A stretch of 62,000 bases of DNA from NCBI GenBank assembly GCA_037447655.1, contig JBBHKE010000968.1, forward strand, positions 1 to 62,000, given 5' to 3'. Position numbers and translations under genes: made by a program. Below the pieces are notes generated by a model. It did no database searches and was not told where the DNA came from. It saw only the letters and a program-made list of their open reading frames with translations. Of this stretch, positions 21,068 to 32,391 are shown one piece after another (position 1 is the stretch's first letter; each line of letters opens with the position of its first letter). Source of the DNA: Zygnema cylindricum. Taxonomy: Eukaryota > Streptophyta > Zygnematophyceae > Zygnematales > Zygnemataceae.

Positions 21068-22400
21068 AAATCTTCGAGGGAGTGCTGTTTTTGGAAGATT
21101 CAGTTTCGTACACGCGTGCGCGTATTTGGGTGCGTACTTTATTACCGAAAGTAACGTGGAGGTTCGAACCGATTTGCGGATTGGGGATTAAATGTACGAG
21201 TAAAATTAATGGACTAATACAGTGGCGCGGAATGCGTTGGGAAATGGACTGCGGATCGCGAAGTGATCCGATGTGAAATGTACGAAATGTTTGAAGTGTA
21301 CGCCGGCCGTATAGAACATAATGCGACAGGCGGCATCTATGGAAAAAAGACGCCGCTGGTACGTATAATCAATTTTGGACAGACTTACTTTGAAACTGAC
21401 CGGCGTAATTTATGGAGAGGTACGCAGTTTCGGTACGGACAGGATTTGGGTGGTACGGTTTATTTCGGCAAGTGGTTCGAGCTAGACGTGGAGGGCGGAC
21501 GGCGCCCGCCGACATTTTCAAGGGATCGCATTTTTAGGATGACGTATTATCAAGTGGACCGTACTTATGCGATGTCAGTTCACTACGTGGTTTTGTCTAC
21601 CGGTGACTAAGCAAGCTGTCACTAAGCGGCCGGATTTTGCGGACGCGTCGGTGTAAATATTTGAATTAACATTTTCTTGTCTAATGTGAATTAATATTTT
21701 AGTGTTGATTATTACAGTTTCTATTTAGGTGATCATTTAGGGTTTCGGTAATTTAATTTGTGTGTATGCAGTGTCGTATTTGCAAACAAGTGTACGCTTA
21801 TGATTGGTGAACTCTTTGGTGTACACTTACGGTTAAGCTATTTGTCGTAGTAGGTTATTATGATTAAATAATATTTAGTGGAAGTTACGTTGGTTAATTT
21901 TGACACGTAGCGATTTGTTGACAGCTCACAAATGTATATATAGATTTGAGCTTCATTAGAAAATATCATCAATGCTTAGCTTGAAAAGTAGGGACCAAAG
22001 ATGCAGTAATTTAGGGTTGCCGATTAGGTCATGCATTTAAATGATACATTTATTATCTGATTATACTTTTGATTATGTGTGATGTATTCATTTATTATTA
22101 TTTATATGTGTTAACTTTATGTTTGCTTGTTATGCATTATTTATGTATTTGTCCTAGGGTTTCTTGTGATTTTCATGTAACCCTAGTTGTTATTCATGCA
22201 TCTGTGTATGCATGCTTGCTCCGTCTGTGTACGGATGATTGCTCTGCCTTTGTGCGGATGAATGATTGCATCTGTGTATGCATGTATGTCAAATGTAGGA
22301 TGCATTTCAAATGATTGTTCATTGGCCTAGCTTTGCTTACCTTTTTGGGTGATAGTTTGGGTGGCTTTTGCAGTCTATTTTAGACCAAACAACAACAAAG
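21068..22400 (+). repeat. 3' LTR (family H, related to LTR G) with polypurine tract
   Basis: Starts TGCTGTTTTTGGAAG at 21083, right after a purine tract ATCTTCGAGGGAG. The body matches the reverse complement of 53200-55329: a GATCGCGAAGTGATC palindrome block, GGTTCGAACCGATTTGCGG, and the 22000-22330 part against 53270-53530. Similarity stops near 22400, so about 240 bp of U5 is missing or diverged. The internal part of the parent element is not seen. Confidence 0.7.
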
Positions 22401-23538
22401 ACAAGTTTAGGTAGCTTGAAGATTATAATTACAGTCAAGTGGCCACAAGGCGCGAGCCAAAGTGAGCTCCGATTGGAATACAAATTGTTCCTTTGGACAA
22501 ACTTAAATAAAGCTGCATTATCTTTTTATGTTCTATGATAAAAATCATAATAAAGAATGTACAAAGAGTTCTAAAATAAAGTAAATGCTTCTTTTATGAA
22601 TCCTGAGAGTATTCAAAGTCTGAGAGTGATGTGCATGACATTTCCATGAGATAAATGTTCTACGTGCCTTGATGCACTTTATATCTTTCTATCTGTCATC
22701 TTGTGGTGAAATGCCTAATAAGTGGTGCAATCATATGATGCCGTTTTGTCGCTTTCCACCACAATGTGCCGCTCCTCGAAAATCTGTACACAAAAAAAAG
22801 GAGGTTGGCAGAATTGTCGTCAGATTCCGTACACTTTGATTTGTCCCGTCACGTCATATCACAAATATGTGAATCGGTATATTGCGTTGGTACAAATAAA
22901 TCGCCAAAGATCGCACAAAACCAACACTCCCACTCGATGTTTCGGCGATGCGTTTAGTTCAAAATCGTTTTTGATGATGTTACGTCGTAGTCGTAAAAGT
23001 TCTCGTTCGATATTCCCGCGGAATATTTCAGTTGACCGCCGCACAATTGGGTCAGTACGAATTCGATACAATTTGTCGCTTCATCAATTCTAAATAGTAC
23101 TCGTTCCATTCGATATATGATCCCGCGGGGACCACTTGTGGTCTAATGATGACCTGTAAAAAAATTAGGACCAATTTGAGCGCGGTTCCCGCCGTCAATC
23201 ACTTCGTCGTTAGTGTCCATTTTTGTTACCAACGGGTGAAAACTGTGACCACCTCACGTGTCCTCTATCCTCGTTGTACGAGGTGCAAAATCAATTCTAG
23301 AAATTAAAATGTCATTTTGACCGTCGATTTGGATGTCCGTCTGACATATGACTGAGATCCCATATGCCGTCGCATAGTCGATGTTTTGTCGCTCGAACGA
23401 CCTCGAGATTTTCGTCCCTCTGATTGATTCGATGCGCTGGCGATGGAATTTTGATAATTCCCAATGGCGACTCCATAGTTAGTTCGCGCCTTTGTTGCAC
23501 GACATCAAAGGTACGACATGTACTTGTGCCACACATAT
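22401..23538. other. unassigned region
   Basis: About 1.1 kb without a recognised feature. The longest frame is 123 codons plus (22722-23093), with no motif I recognise and an overlapping open frame on the opposite strand. Confidence 0.4.
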
Positions 23539-23815
23539 TGTTGGTTTTGGAAACCTTTAGTCCTCTCTATATCTCGTGTGTGAGAAAGAGAGTCTAGACT
23601 TAGCCAGTTTTTTGTGTATAGACTGAGTTGACGTAGACAAGATGTGGTGTGGTATGTTACTTCAAAGGGAATTCACAGATTTGGTACACTCTATGTACAC
23701 GTGTTGGTCGGTGGGGAAATCAAGCTTGGTTGACTTGGTTGACAAAGTACATATTTACTTGAGGGACCAGATTTACACGTGGAGGTTCATCTTCGGTGAT
23801 GAATGAATACGGGGT
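23539..23815 (+). repeat. Truncated LTR of copia C family
   Basis: TGTTGGTTTTGGAAACCTTT and the next 270 bp match the U3 start of the LTRs at 34900 and 39876, ending near CTTCGGTGATGAATGAATAC. The rest of the LTR is absent. Confidence 0.85.
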
Positions 23816-23880
23816 AAAGTGGTATACAGAAAATGGAGTGTGCGTGTACACTGATGTATGGAATTTTATGCGTTGTATAT

Positions 23881-24900
23881 TCAACTTTGAGACCTCTATA
23901 GGACCTCAGAGTAGGCAGCTCACACGAAGCCTCTAGGATAACCCAGACCCCTTTGTGTTTTAGCAAGAATAACTGCCACCCTGGAAAACAAAAACTCTGA
24001 CCACCTTCACCCCTGTAAAGGCAAGACTCCCTTGAGTTGATAGCAAAAAGAATCTCTGAATTTTCTCCCCTGAGAGGTAAGTTATGAAGGGTCAAAGTTG
24101 ACCTTTTGTACAAAAGCTCTCTAGGAGAGAGGGTCCAATCTATCAAATTTTTCTAAGTCCTATCTCTCTCTAAAACTCTATCTACTGAAGTACGGCACCA
24201 ATCATAATATTGTATCGTACATAAAGGTACAGGTGTAGATATACTTTATGTACGACCATTGTACAACATGGCCAAAAAGTCGACACATGTAATTTTTGGA
24301 TTCGTTACTGGAATCCCCGGAGATGCCGTAATCCAATGTGATTGTGCCACGTGGTGATTGATGTGACGTCAACCGCAAACTGCCAAAAACCTATTGCGCG
24401 ATCTCGGCATGCTTCGTGGCCTTCTGATTAAGCCGGATTAAAAACGTGGTTGTCATAAATACTTGCACAATATTTGTTTCGCCTTCGAAACAAAATGCGC
24501 GATATCCGTTTCGGATGTGCCGTACGCCGTACATTACAAACAGTATCTATGTCTAAATATCCCGTTGAATGAAGATAGGCGACGTGTTAACATTTAAATA
24601 ACTGTCAAACCCTATATTACATATCTCTAGTTCAGACTAGTTGGCTAAGGCTACAGGCTACTGGATCCGTTGACGGGCGGCAGGTTTAGGTTCAAATCTT
24701 GGGCCCGCCAAGTTAGTTTTGATAAAATCTACTAATCTATTATCTGTCCCCGTCGGGATAGCATAGGCGGCCATGGCTCTATCTCCCTCTCCAACTTTTA
24801 GTGACTACGACAAGTGTGGGAGCTTGAGAGAGAAGTTAGAGGCAGACTGCCTCTTCTTCTTTTCTGCATTTTACAAAACCTAGAAAATACTAAAGTAACC
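23881..24900 (-). repeat. Diverged solo LTR related to copia B/E
   Basis: CAACTTTGAGACCTCTATAGG at its left and CCTAGAAAATACTAAAG at its right match the ends of B-family LTRs. The order of landmarks is the same: a GAGAGAGGG block near 24125, the tRNA-like hairpin at 24670-24711, and a GGCGGCCATGGCTCTATCTCC block near 24770. Target duplications are not clear. Confidence 0.75.
24670..24711 (+). other. tRNA-top-half-like hairpin, diverged copy
   Basis: TTGACGGGC and GCCCGCCAA pair at 8 of 9 positions. Relative to the copy at 9798 the seventh and eighth stem bases have changed together (GAC/GTC to GGC/GCC). The loop TTCAAAT is an exact tRNA T-loop consensus. Confidence 0.6.
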
Positions 24901-24921
24901 TTTAATTTCTACTGTATATTT

Positions 24922-25300
24922 TAAACTAATCAGCGATGAGTGGGCTTCGTCGCCGATTAGTCACCCATCGACGAATTTTAATTTGTTGTCACATGAAAAA
25001 CTAATCAGCGACGAGTAGGCTTCGTCGCCTTCCTAGTCATCCATCGACGAATTTTAATTGTTGTCACATGAAATACTTATCAGCGACGAGTACACTTTCT
25101 TGCCTTCCTAATCATCCATCGACGAATTTTAATTGTTGTCACATGAAAAACTAATCAGCGACGAGTAGGCTTCGTCGCCTTCCTAGTCATCCATTGACAA
25201 ATTTTAATTGTTGTCACATGAAAAACTAATCAGGGACGAGTAGACTTCGTCGTCTAGCTAGTCATCCATCGATGAATTTTAATTGTTGTCACTGTATGAA
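24922..25300. repeat. Five-copy tandem repeat, about 75-bp unit
   Basis: Units start at about 24922, 24997, 25072, 25148 and 25224, sharing CAGCGACGAGTAGGCTTCGT and ATCCATCGACGAATTTTAAT. Each unit holds a hairpin CGACGA...TCGTCG. In the first unit ACTAATC and GATTAGT extend the stem. Confidence 0.82.
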
Positions 25301-25545
25301 GGGGCATTTTCATGATTATTTTTTTTCCTTTATCAGCGGCGATACTGCCTCGTCGTTGTACTGAAATCCGATACAATCTTCCACTTCGTCGTTATCTCCG
25401 ACAAAATAAAGTATGTCCTCTTGATTTTCTGCCACTGTAACGATTACCCTTCGTCATCCCCTTCGTCATTGCACGGACTTACAGCCCTGACACTGGTCCG
25501 TCGCTGATCCATGAGGAGCGAGTTTAAACAGTAAATGGATAAGAT
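25301..25545. other. unassigned sequence before assembly gap
   Basis: Continues with scattered TTCGTCG words like the preceding tandem units but no regular period. No frame of note. Confidence 0.4.
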
Positions 25546-25555
25546 NNNNNNNNNN
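25546..25555. other. Assembly gap (10 N)
   Basis: Run of ten N. True gap length unknown. It falls at the edge of the satellite field. Confidence 0.99.
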
Positions 25556-25850
25556 AAAAACAATAAATCCATTGTTAAGAACAATTACAATTGTTAAACA
25601 CATTAAATCCATTGTTAAGAACATTAGCGATTGTTAAACACATTAAATCCTTTATTAATAACAATAGTGATTGACAAACACATTAAATTTATTGTTAAAA
25701 ACAATAACGATTTAGAAAAACATTAAATCCATTGTTAAAAACAATTACGATTGTTAAAAACATTAAATCCAATGTTAAGAACAATAGCGATTGTCAAACA
25801 CATTAAATCCATTGTTAAGAAAAATAGCGATTGACAAAAATATTAGATCC
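25556..25850. repeat. 40-bp satellite, variant 1
   Basis: Tandem 40-bp units typified by CATTAAATCCATTGTTAAGA and ACAATAGCGATTGTTAAACA. This variant lacks the ACCTAAATTACACAAA block of the later units and has no perfect dyad. Confidence 0.85.
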
Positions 25851-26690
25851 ATTACCTAAATTACACAAATAGTTAGCAATAACAAGAATTGTAACATATA
25901 TTACACAAATTGTTAGCGATAAAAAGAATTGTTACCTAAATTACACAAACTGTTAGCGATATCAAGAATTCTAACCAAAATTACACAAATTAATAGAAAT
26001 GACAAGAATTGTTACCTAGATTATAAAAACAGTTAGCGATAAAAAGAATTGTTACCTAAATTACACAAACTGTTAGCGATAACAAGAATTGTAACCTAAA
26101 TTACAAAAATTGTTAGCATTAACAAAAATTGTTACCTAAATTACAAAAAGATTTAGCAATAACAAAAATTGTTATTTAAATTACACAAACAGTTAGTGAT
26201 AACAATAATTATTTCCTAAATTACACAAATTGTTAGCGATTACAAGAATTGTTACCTAAATTACACAAATTGTTAACATTAACAAGAATTGTTACCTAAA
26301 TAACAAAAACAGTTAGCGATAACAAGAATTGTTACCTAAATTACAAAAAAATTTAGAGATAAAAAGAATTGTTACCTAAATTACAAAAACAGTTAGCGAT
26401 AACAATAATTGTTACATAAATTACACAAATTGTTAGCATTAACAAGAATTGTTACCTAAATTACACAAACTGTAAGCGATAATAATTTTTTTTACCTAAA
26501 TTACACAAACAGTTCGCGATAACAAGAATTGTTACCTAAATTACAGAAACAATTATCAATAACAAGAATTGTTACCTAAATTACACAAACACTTAGCGAT
26601 AACAAGAATTTTTACCTAAATTACACAAACAGTTAGCGATAACAAGAATTGTTACCTAAAGTACACAAATAGATAGCGCAAACAATAATT
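25851..26690. repeat. 40-bp satellite, variant 2 (GCGATAA)
   Basis: Units read ACCTAAATTACACAAACA then GTTAGCGATAACAAGAATTG. The core GTTAGCGATAAC differs by one base from the palindromic core found further right. Confidence 0.9.
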
Positions 26691-28850
26691 GTTATCTAAA
26701 TTACACAAACTCTTAGTGCTAACTAGTATTGTTATCTAAATTACACAAATTGTAAATGCTAAAAAAAATTGTTACCTAATTTACAAAAACTCTTAGCGCT
26801 AACAAAAATTGATATCTAACTTACACAAACTCTTAGCGCTAAAAAGAATTGTTATCTAAATTAGGGAAACTCTTAGCGCTAACAATAATTTATATCTAAA
26901 TTAAATAAACTGTTAGTGCTAACAATAAATTTTATCTAAATTACACAAACTGTTAGCGCTAACCAGATTTGTTACCTAAGTTATACAAGTTGTTAGCGCT
27001 AACAAGAATTGTTATCTAAATTACACAAACTGTTAGCGCTAAGAAGAATTGTTACCTAACTTACACAAACTGTTAACGCTAACAGGAATTTTAATCTAAA
27101 TTACACAAAGTGTTAGTGCTAACAAGAAATGTTACCTAAAGTACACAAACTGTTAGCGCTAACAAGAATTGTTACCTAACTTACACAAATTGTTAGCGCT
27201 AAAAAAAATGTTATCTAAATTACACAAACTGTTAGCGCTAACAAATATTGTGACCTAACTTACAGAAATTGTCAGCCCTTAGAAGAATTATTACCTAACT
27301 AATACATAGTGTTAGCGCTAACAATAATTATTACCTAACTTTTACAATCTGTTAGCGCTAACAATAATTGTTACCTAACTTACACAAATTGTTAGACCTA
27401 ACAAGAATTGTAACCTAACTTACACAAACTGTTAGCGCTATCAAAAATTGAAATCTAAATTACACAAAATGTTAGCGTGAACGGAATATTTACCTAACTT
27501 ATACAAACTGTTAGCTCTAATAGAAATTGTAATTTAAATTACACAAAATCTTAGCGCTAAAGGGAATTGTTACCTAACTTTTACAAAGTGTTAGCGCTTA
27601 GAAGAATTGTTACCTAACTTACACAAACTCTTACCGTTATCAAAAATTGTTATCCAAATTACACAAACTCTTAGCGCTAACAAAAATTGTTACCTAACTT
27701 AACAAACTGTTAGCGCTAATAAGAATTGTTATCTAAATTACACAAACTGTTAGCGCTAAACAGAATTGTTATCTAACTTACACAAAATGTTAGCGCTAAC
27801 AAGAATTATTACCTCTTTTACACAAATTGTTAGCGCTAACAAGAATTGTTATCTAAATTACACAAACTGTTAGCGCTAACAAGAATTGTTACCTTATTTT
27901 ACACAAATTGTAAGCGCTAACAAGAATTGTTATCTAAATTACACAAACTGTTAGCGCTAACAAAAATTGTTATCTAGATTACACAAAATTTTAGCGCTAA
28001 CAAGAATTGTTATCTAAATTACACAAACTATTATCGCTAACAAAATGTGTTATCTAACTACACAAACTGTTAGCGCTAAAAAGAGTTGTTATCAAAATTA
28101 CATAAACTGTTACGCTAATAAGATTTGCTATCTAAATTACCCAAACTGTTTAACGCTAACAAAAATTGCCACCTTACTTATACAAAGTGTTATCTCTAAT
28201 AAAAATTGTTATCTAAATTTCACAAACTGTTAGCGCTAACAGAAATTTTTACCTAACTTACATATACTGTTAGCCCTAACAAGAATTGTTATCTAAATTA
28301 CACAAACTGTTAGCACTAATAAGAATTGTTATCTAAATTACCCAAACTGTTTAACGCTAATAAGAATTGTTATCTAGATAAAACATACTGATAGCGCTAA
28401 CAAAAATTGTTATCTAAATTACACAAACTGTTAGCGCTAACAAGAATCTTTATCTAAATTACACAAAATTGTTAGCGCTAACAAGAATTGTTATCTAAAT
28501 TACACAAACTGCGCTAACAAGAAATGGTATCTAAACTTCTCTATCAATTAGCGCTAACAGGAAATGTGACCTAACTTACACAAATTGTTAGAGCTAACAC
28601 GAATTGTTACCTAGCTTATACAAACTATTAACGCTAACAAGAATTGTTATCTAAATTACATAAACTGGTAGGGCTAACAAAAATTGTTACCTAGCTTATA
28701 CAAACTGTTAGCGCTAACAAGAATTGTTATCTAAATTACACAAAATTGTTGGCGCTAAGAAGAATTGTTATCTAAATTACACAAACTGTTAGCCCTAACA
28801 GGAAATGCTACCTAACTAACACAAATTGTTAGCGCTAACACGAATTGTTA
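26691..28850. repeat. 40-bp satellite, variant 3 (GCGCTAA palindrome)
   Basis: Regular 40-bp period. Each unit carries the 14-bp perfect palindrome TGTTAGCGCTAACA or a near form. Alternation of GTTACCTAACTT and GTTATCTAAATT in neighbouring units suggests dimers in places. No coding content; short ORFs crossing it are chance. Confidence 0.95.
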
Positions 28851-28855
28851 CCTAG

Positions 28856-29837
28856 TGTTGTCCATAGCTTATTTCAGCCATGGATTACTCACGGAAACAC
28901 CCACAGACTACCTCAAAAACAGCTGTGTTTCAGACGACACAGATTACTCCACAATAAACAAAATGGTCCCAAACTACACCAATATGCAGTATACCTTATA
29001 CAATGTAAACTCCAAAAGTTACAGCCAAATCCACCAAGGCATACTAGAAGATATGAGCTCCACGTTTCCCAAAAATAGCTGACTGCTTCACAAACTAACC
29101 ACTTAGACTGTTCATAGAATCTTACAGAGATACTGGAACACAATGAAACTTTACACACATATAGATTCTATATCATAGAATAACTCCACGAAGCTTCACA
29201 TGAAAGAACCAAACAGAGTGATCACACCAACAGGTCAAAGATGCAGAAAACAGTTTGCCATTACTTTTATTAACTTGACTGCGATACATAAAATAATCTA
29301 AGTCATGCAAGTCATACTCAGAGTACGGAGGCATACAAGCTGTACTTTATCTACTCTAATAACCTAATTAGTCAAAAGGACAAACCTCTGTTGTACAGAA
29401 TATTTACACCGTACTTTTCGTAGGTTAGGAACCAAGCTACCGCTAAGCAACTACTAAGCTATCACTACCGTTTAATCATCATTACTTGAAATCTATCCTA
29501 TCCATATTATCCACAGCTGCTCTAGCTGCGCTTGCTGCGCTGTCCGTACGGATCATAAAAATAGCCGCAACTGCGTTGACTTAACTGTGTCGCAGCTGCT
29601 CCGTAACGGCGGCGCCTATTTCAACATTCCGTTTATTTTACATCGGATCGCTTTGCGATCCGCCATCTATTTGTCACTGCTTGTTCACACCACTCGATGA
29701 GTCTATTACGTCACTTTAATTATATCAATCCGTACGCTCCCCCAATCCGTGAATCTATTCAAACCTCCATATTAAATCGAATTAGCAGGTATGCACGAAC
29801 GGTCTCGTACGCACGAAACTGACTTTTCAAAACAACA
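28856..29837 (-). repeat. 3' LTR of copia F
   Basis: TGTTGTCCATAGC...TTTTCAAAACAACA. Contains GATCGCTTTGCGATC in U3, shared with the G and H LTRs, and runs of GCTGCGCT. The LTR-end gag start (M-A-E-I-S-Y-G-Q) is present. Confidence 0.92.
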
Positions 29838-30075
29838 CTCCCCCGAAAATTTAGTTTCGTGCACCCTGAAAAATATGCAGCGTGTAATGCTAAGTTGCTA
29901 CGCTGCGCTAGTTTGACATCGTAGCGCAGTATTAATACAAAGTGCAGCGTGTACTGCTATGCTGCGCTAGTTTGACATCGCAGTCCTAACTGCTGCTCTT
30001 TTTCACCTTTAACTTCCTCCTCATAGCCTCATCTACTGAGACTAAAGCTTTCAAAATCTACACTCCCCTAAAGCT
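29838..30075 (-). other. Two polypurine tracts and an old LTR start in copia F
   Basis: On the minus strand CTAAATTTTCGGGGGAG (29838-29854) directly precedes the present 3' LTR. A second tract TCTAAAGCTTTAGGGGAG lies at about 30060-30077, followed by TGTAGATTTTGAAAGCTTTAG, close to the start of the D-type LTR at 48156. Between them are two copies of CTAGCGCAGC-type sequence (ATGTCAAACTAGCGCAGC). F therefore seems to carry an older, D-like 3' end inside its present one. Confidence 0.6.
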
Positions 30076-30787
30076 TTAGACGCATTAGTCCATGCTGTAC
30101 GCAAATGTTTCCACTCTAATGGATAAACTAAGAAAAAAAAATATTTAAATATTCAAAATTCTGTATCAACCTCCACTGTTCATCATACAATAAATTTAGC
30201 AAAAACAACACATCACCAGTGTTTTGCCGACGTCGCCATCGCTCTTGCTGCCCTCTGCCAATTCCTAGTTGCTTGCTACCTTCTTGCAAAAAGTGTCCTG
30301 TAATAGCTCTTCTTACGCCATAAATGCATAACTAGTGAATATTTAGTTGCCTGCACCTGGAATAAAATAATCAGCATGTAAGTGTCATACGTCACCACTC
30401 CTTTCGCTGCGCCGCTAAGTTGCGTCGCTGTTTGCGACCCGAACTTCTTCTGATGATTCTCCACTGCTTTCGCTGCGCTCTGCCATGTCTCCCGAAATTT
30501 TCCTTCCTTCGCTGCTCTCTGCCATGTCTCCCGAAATTTTCCTTCCTGAACAAGTCATTGCTTCCACCACCTCCTTCGTCTTCAAGAATACATAAATAAA
30601 TCTTTTTGTTTCTTTTCAACTAACTCAACAAGGAAGAATACAAATCTAAAGTCCAACCAAAAACAAATCGAATGTCAAAAATATCCTCCAGAAAATCATT
30701 TCTCCCGCTCTCTTTTCTTGATCAATTTTTGAGCATGTTTTCTCTTACCCTTGATCCTTTGAATATTACATCTTCTTTTTGTTTTCT

Positions 30788-31615
30788 TCAGATCTTTTGT
30801 CTTGTTTGAAGGTTTGCATTTCTGTCACAATTTTCTACTCGTTTAATGTCAAAAATACTAGTTTTCTGTTTCACCTTTATGTTTTTCTCCATAGATTTGC
30901 TACTTCCATCAACTTCATTCATCTGAGAAATTTTAATTTTGATTCTTCTTCTTTTCAGCTGCACTCTTTTAACTTTTGCATTTCTATTACATTTTCCACT
31001 CCCACAAACTTCTTTCCTCACTCCAATTTTCTGAACAATTTTTCTTTGTTTTTCTCCTAGTTCACCAATTTTCACGAACACCTTATTTCTAGTTTCTGCT
31101 TCTAAGTGTCTATCTCTTCCTTCAACTCCTCTTACTTTAGTTAACAAACTTTCTTGTAAGCAATTTTCACTCACAGATTTGCCATCTGATAAGGTCACAG
31201 AAATCGTGTCCTTCTCTCTTTCGTCCTTCACCACACTATCTTCGGTGACATAACTCCTTCCACCAATTTCCACATTATACACCTCATTGCTAATTCCAAT
31301 TTTCTTCATATCTTCGCACGGTCCTTGTAGTAAAAATGGATTTAGTTTATTAGTCTTTATGTTTAAGTATTTTTCGGCTTCCACTTCCAAGTGACCTTCA
31401 CTTCCTCTAAATTCTCTTACTTCAAACAACTCTTCCTCTTGTAACTCTTTGTTACTCATCAATCTGGCATCTGGAAAAGGGACAGACACCAAATCCTTCT
31501 CTGTCACCTCCACCTTTACTCCATTCCAAACAACACAGAAGGTCGGTAAATAAATAAATTCGTCAACACACGGTGTATGCCTTTGGTCATTTGTCGAGTC
31601 TTGTCTCTCACTCAC
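30788..31615 (-). CDS. Accessory ORF of copia F with internal duplication, unknown function
   Basis: 275 codons without a stop, starting M-S-E-R-Q-D-S-T, located where protease and pol would follow gag. I recognise no family. Two successive segments are homologous: residues about 45-120 (S-V-P-F-P-D...L-Q-E-E-E-L-F-E-V-R...H-L-E-V-E) and about 138-210 (S-V-T-L-S-D...L-Q-E-S-L-L-T-K-V-R...H-L-E-A-E), each ending with I-G-x-x-x-E-V. The N-terminal two-thirds is acidic. The C-terminal part is strongly basic (K-R-V-Q-L-K-R-R-R-I-K-I-K) and has a repeated C-x-R-N-A motif. It could be an expanded gag linker or a captured sequence. Expression is unproven. Confidence 0.5.
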   Translation of the reverse strand: MSERQDSTNDQRHTPCVDEFIYLPTFCVVWNGVKVEVTEKDLVSVPFPDARLMSNKELQEEELFEVREFRGSEGHLEVEAEKYLNIKTNKLNPFLLQGPCEDMKKIGISNEVYNVEIGGRSYVTEDSVVKDEREKDTISVTLSDGKSVSENCLQESLLTKVRGVEGRDRHLEAETRNKVFVKIGELGEKQRKIVQKIGVRKEVCGSGKCNRNAKVKRVQLKRRRIKIKISQMNEVDGSSKSMEKNIKVKQKTSIFDIKRVENCDRNANLQTRQKI

Positions 31616-31679
31616 GAAAGCACTTGATTCCTTTCTTGTTGGAGTTCAAACTAGGGTGTTGTCCCATCCATCTCTAAAA

Positions 31680-32391
31680 AAAATTTGTAACACATGCACT
31701 TTTATACGATGGACATACCCTGAAGGTATGTCCTTAATCATTACAGTAAATACATTTCTTTGGCCGATCTCCAAACTCATTATTACCTTTAAATTTTTGA
31801 AACTGAGGCTTAGATTCCTTTATATTCCTTTCACTTGATAAGACCCTTCTATTAGCCTCTTCATCTAGAATAACTCGTCTAGCTATAGTTATGCTCCAAT
31901 CATTTTTATCAATTAAAAGTTAATCGATCTAGTGCACTCTTATATCCTTTAGGTAGACTTCTCATTAACAAGATAGCTTTTTGAGCATCTGTAAAATTTC
32001 CTCCTGCCAAATCATTTTCTGCAAATAATACTTGTAAGTGAATACAGTGCTTCTCCATACTCCCTCCTACATACTTGTGTTCAACTATTTTGGTAACACT
32101 GCTATGCCAATGATATAAAGAAGTCTTTGCATACATACTTTCTAAGCACTTCCATAATTCAGCTGCCTTTTTAACACTAAGGTTTGACATTATTAAATCC
32201 AGAGTCAAGGAGTTCTTAATAACCCTTAGACACTCATGATTTTTACTTTTCCATCCATTTGACGTTTCGGCCAAGGTACCATCCACCACATCCATTAGTT
32301 CCATCATCTCGAAGTAGCTCTCGAGTGCACACTTCCAGTAGTGATATTTTTATCCATCAAATATAGGTAGCCAGGGTGTGGGCCCATAACC
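31680..32391 (-). pseudogene. Copia F gag
   Basis: Gag starting in the LTR (ATG at 32417-32415), crossing the primer-binding site as Q-Q-V-M-G-P and then decayed. The frame 32307-31909 shows the UBN2-like core A-A-E-L-W-K-C-L-E-S-M-Y, H-K-Y-V-G-G-S-M and L-L-M-R-S-L-P-K-G-Y. Around 31770-31730 the CX2CX4HX4C zinc knuckle reads C-I-Y-C-N-D-stop-G-H-T-F-R-V-C, with an in-frame TAA between the second Cys and the His. Not functional as one protein. Confidence 0.85.
32376..32391 (-). other. Primer-binding site of copia F
   Basis: Minus strand GGTTATGGGCCCACAC, directly after the 5' LTR. Perfect over the 13 bases that complement the anticodon arm of initiator tRNA-Met. Confidence 0.9.

Noticed and set aside
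28045-28233. 62-codon frame within the satellite (and similar small frames elsewhere in arrays)
   Set aside because: Translation simply follows the 40-bp repeat and is broken by ordinary unit variants.
28845-29158. Overlapping frames of 75-81 codons on both strands, repeated at 32376-32694
   Set aside because: They lie in the copia F LTRs and apart from the nine gag-start codons show no coding features.
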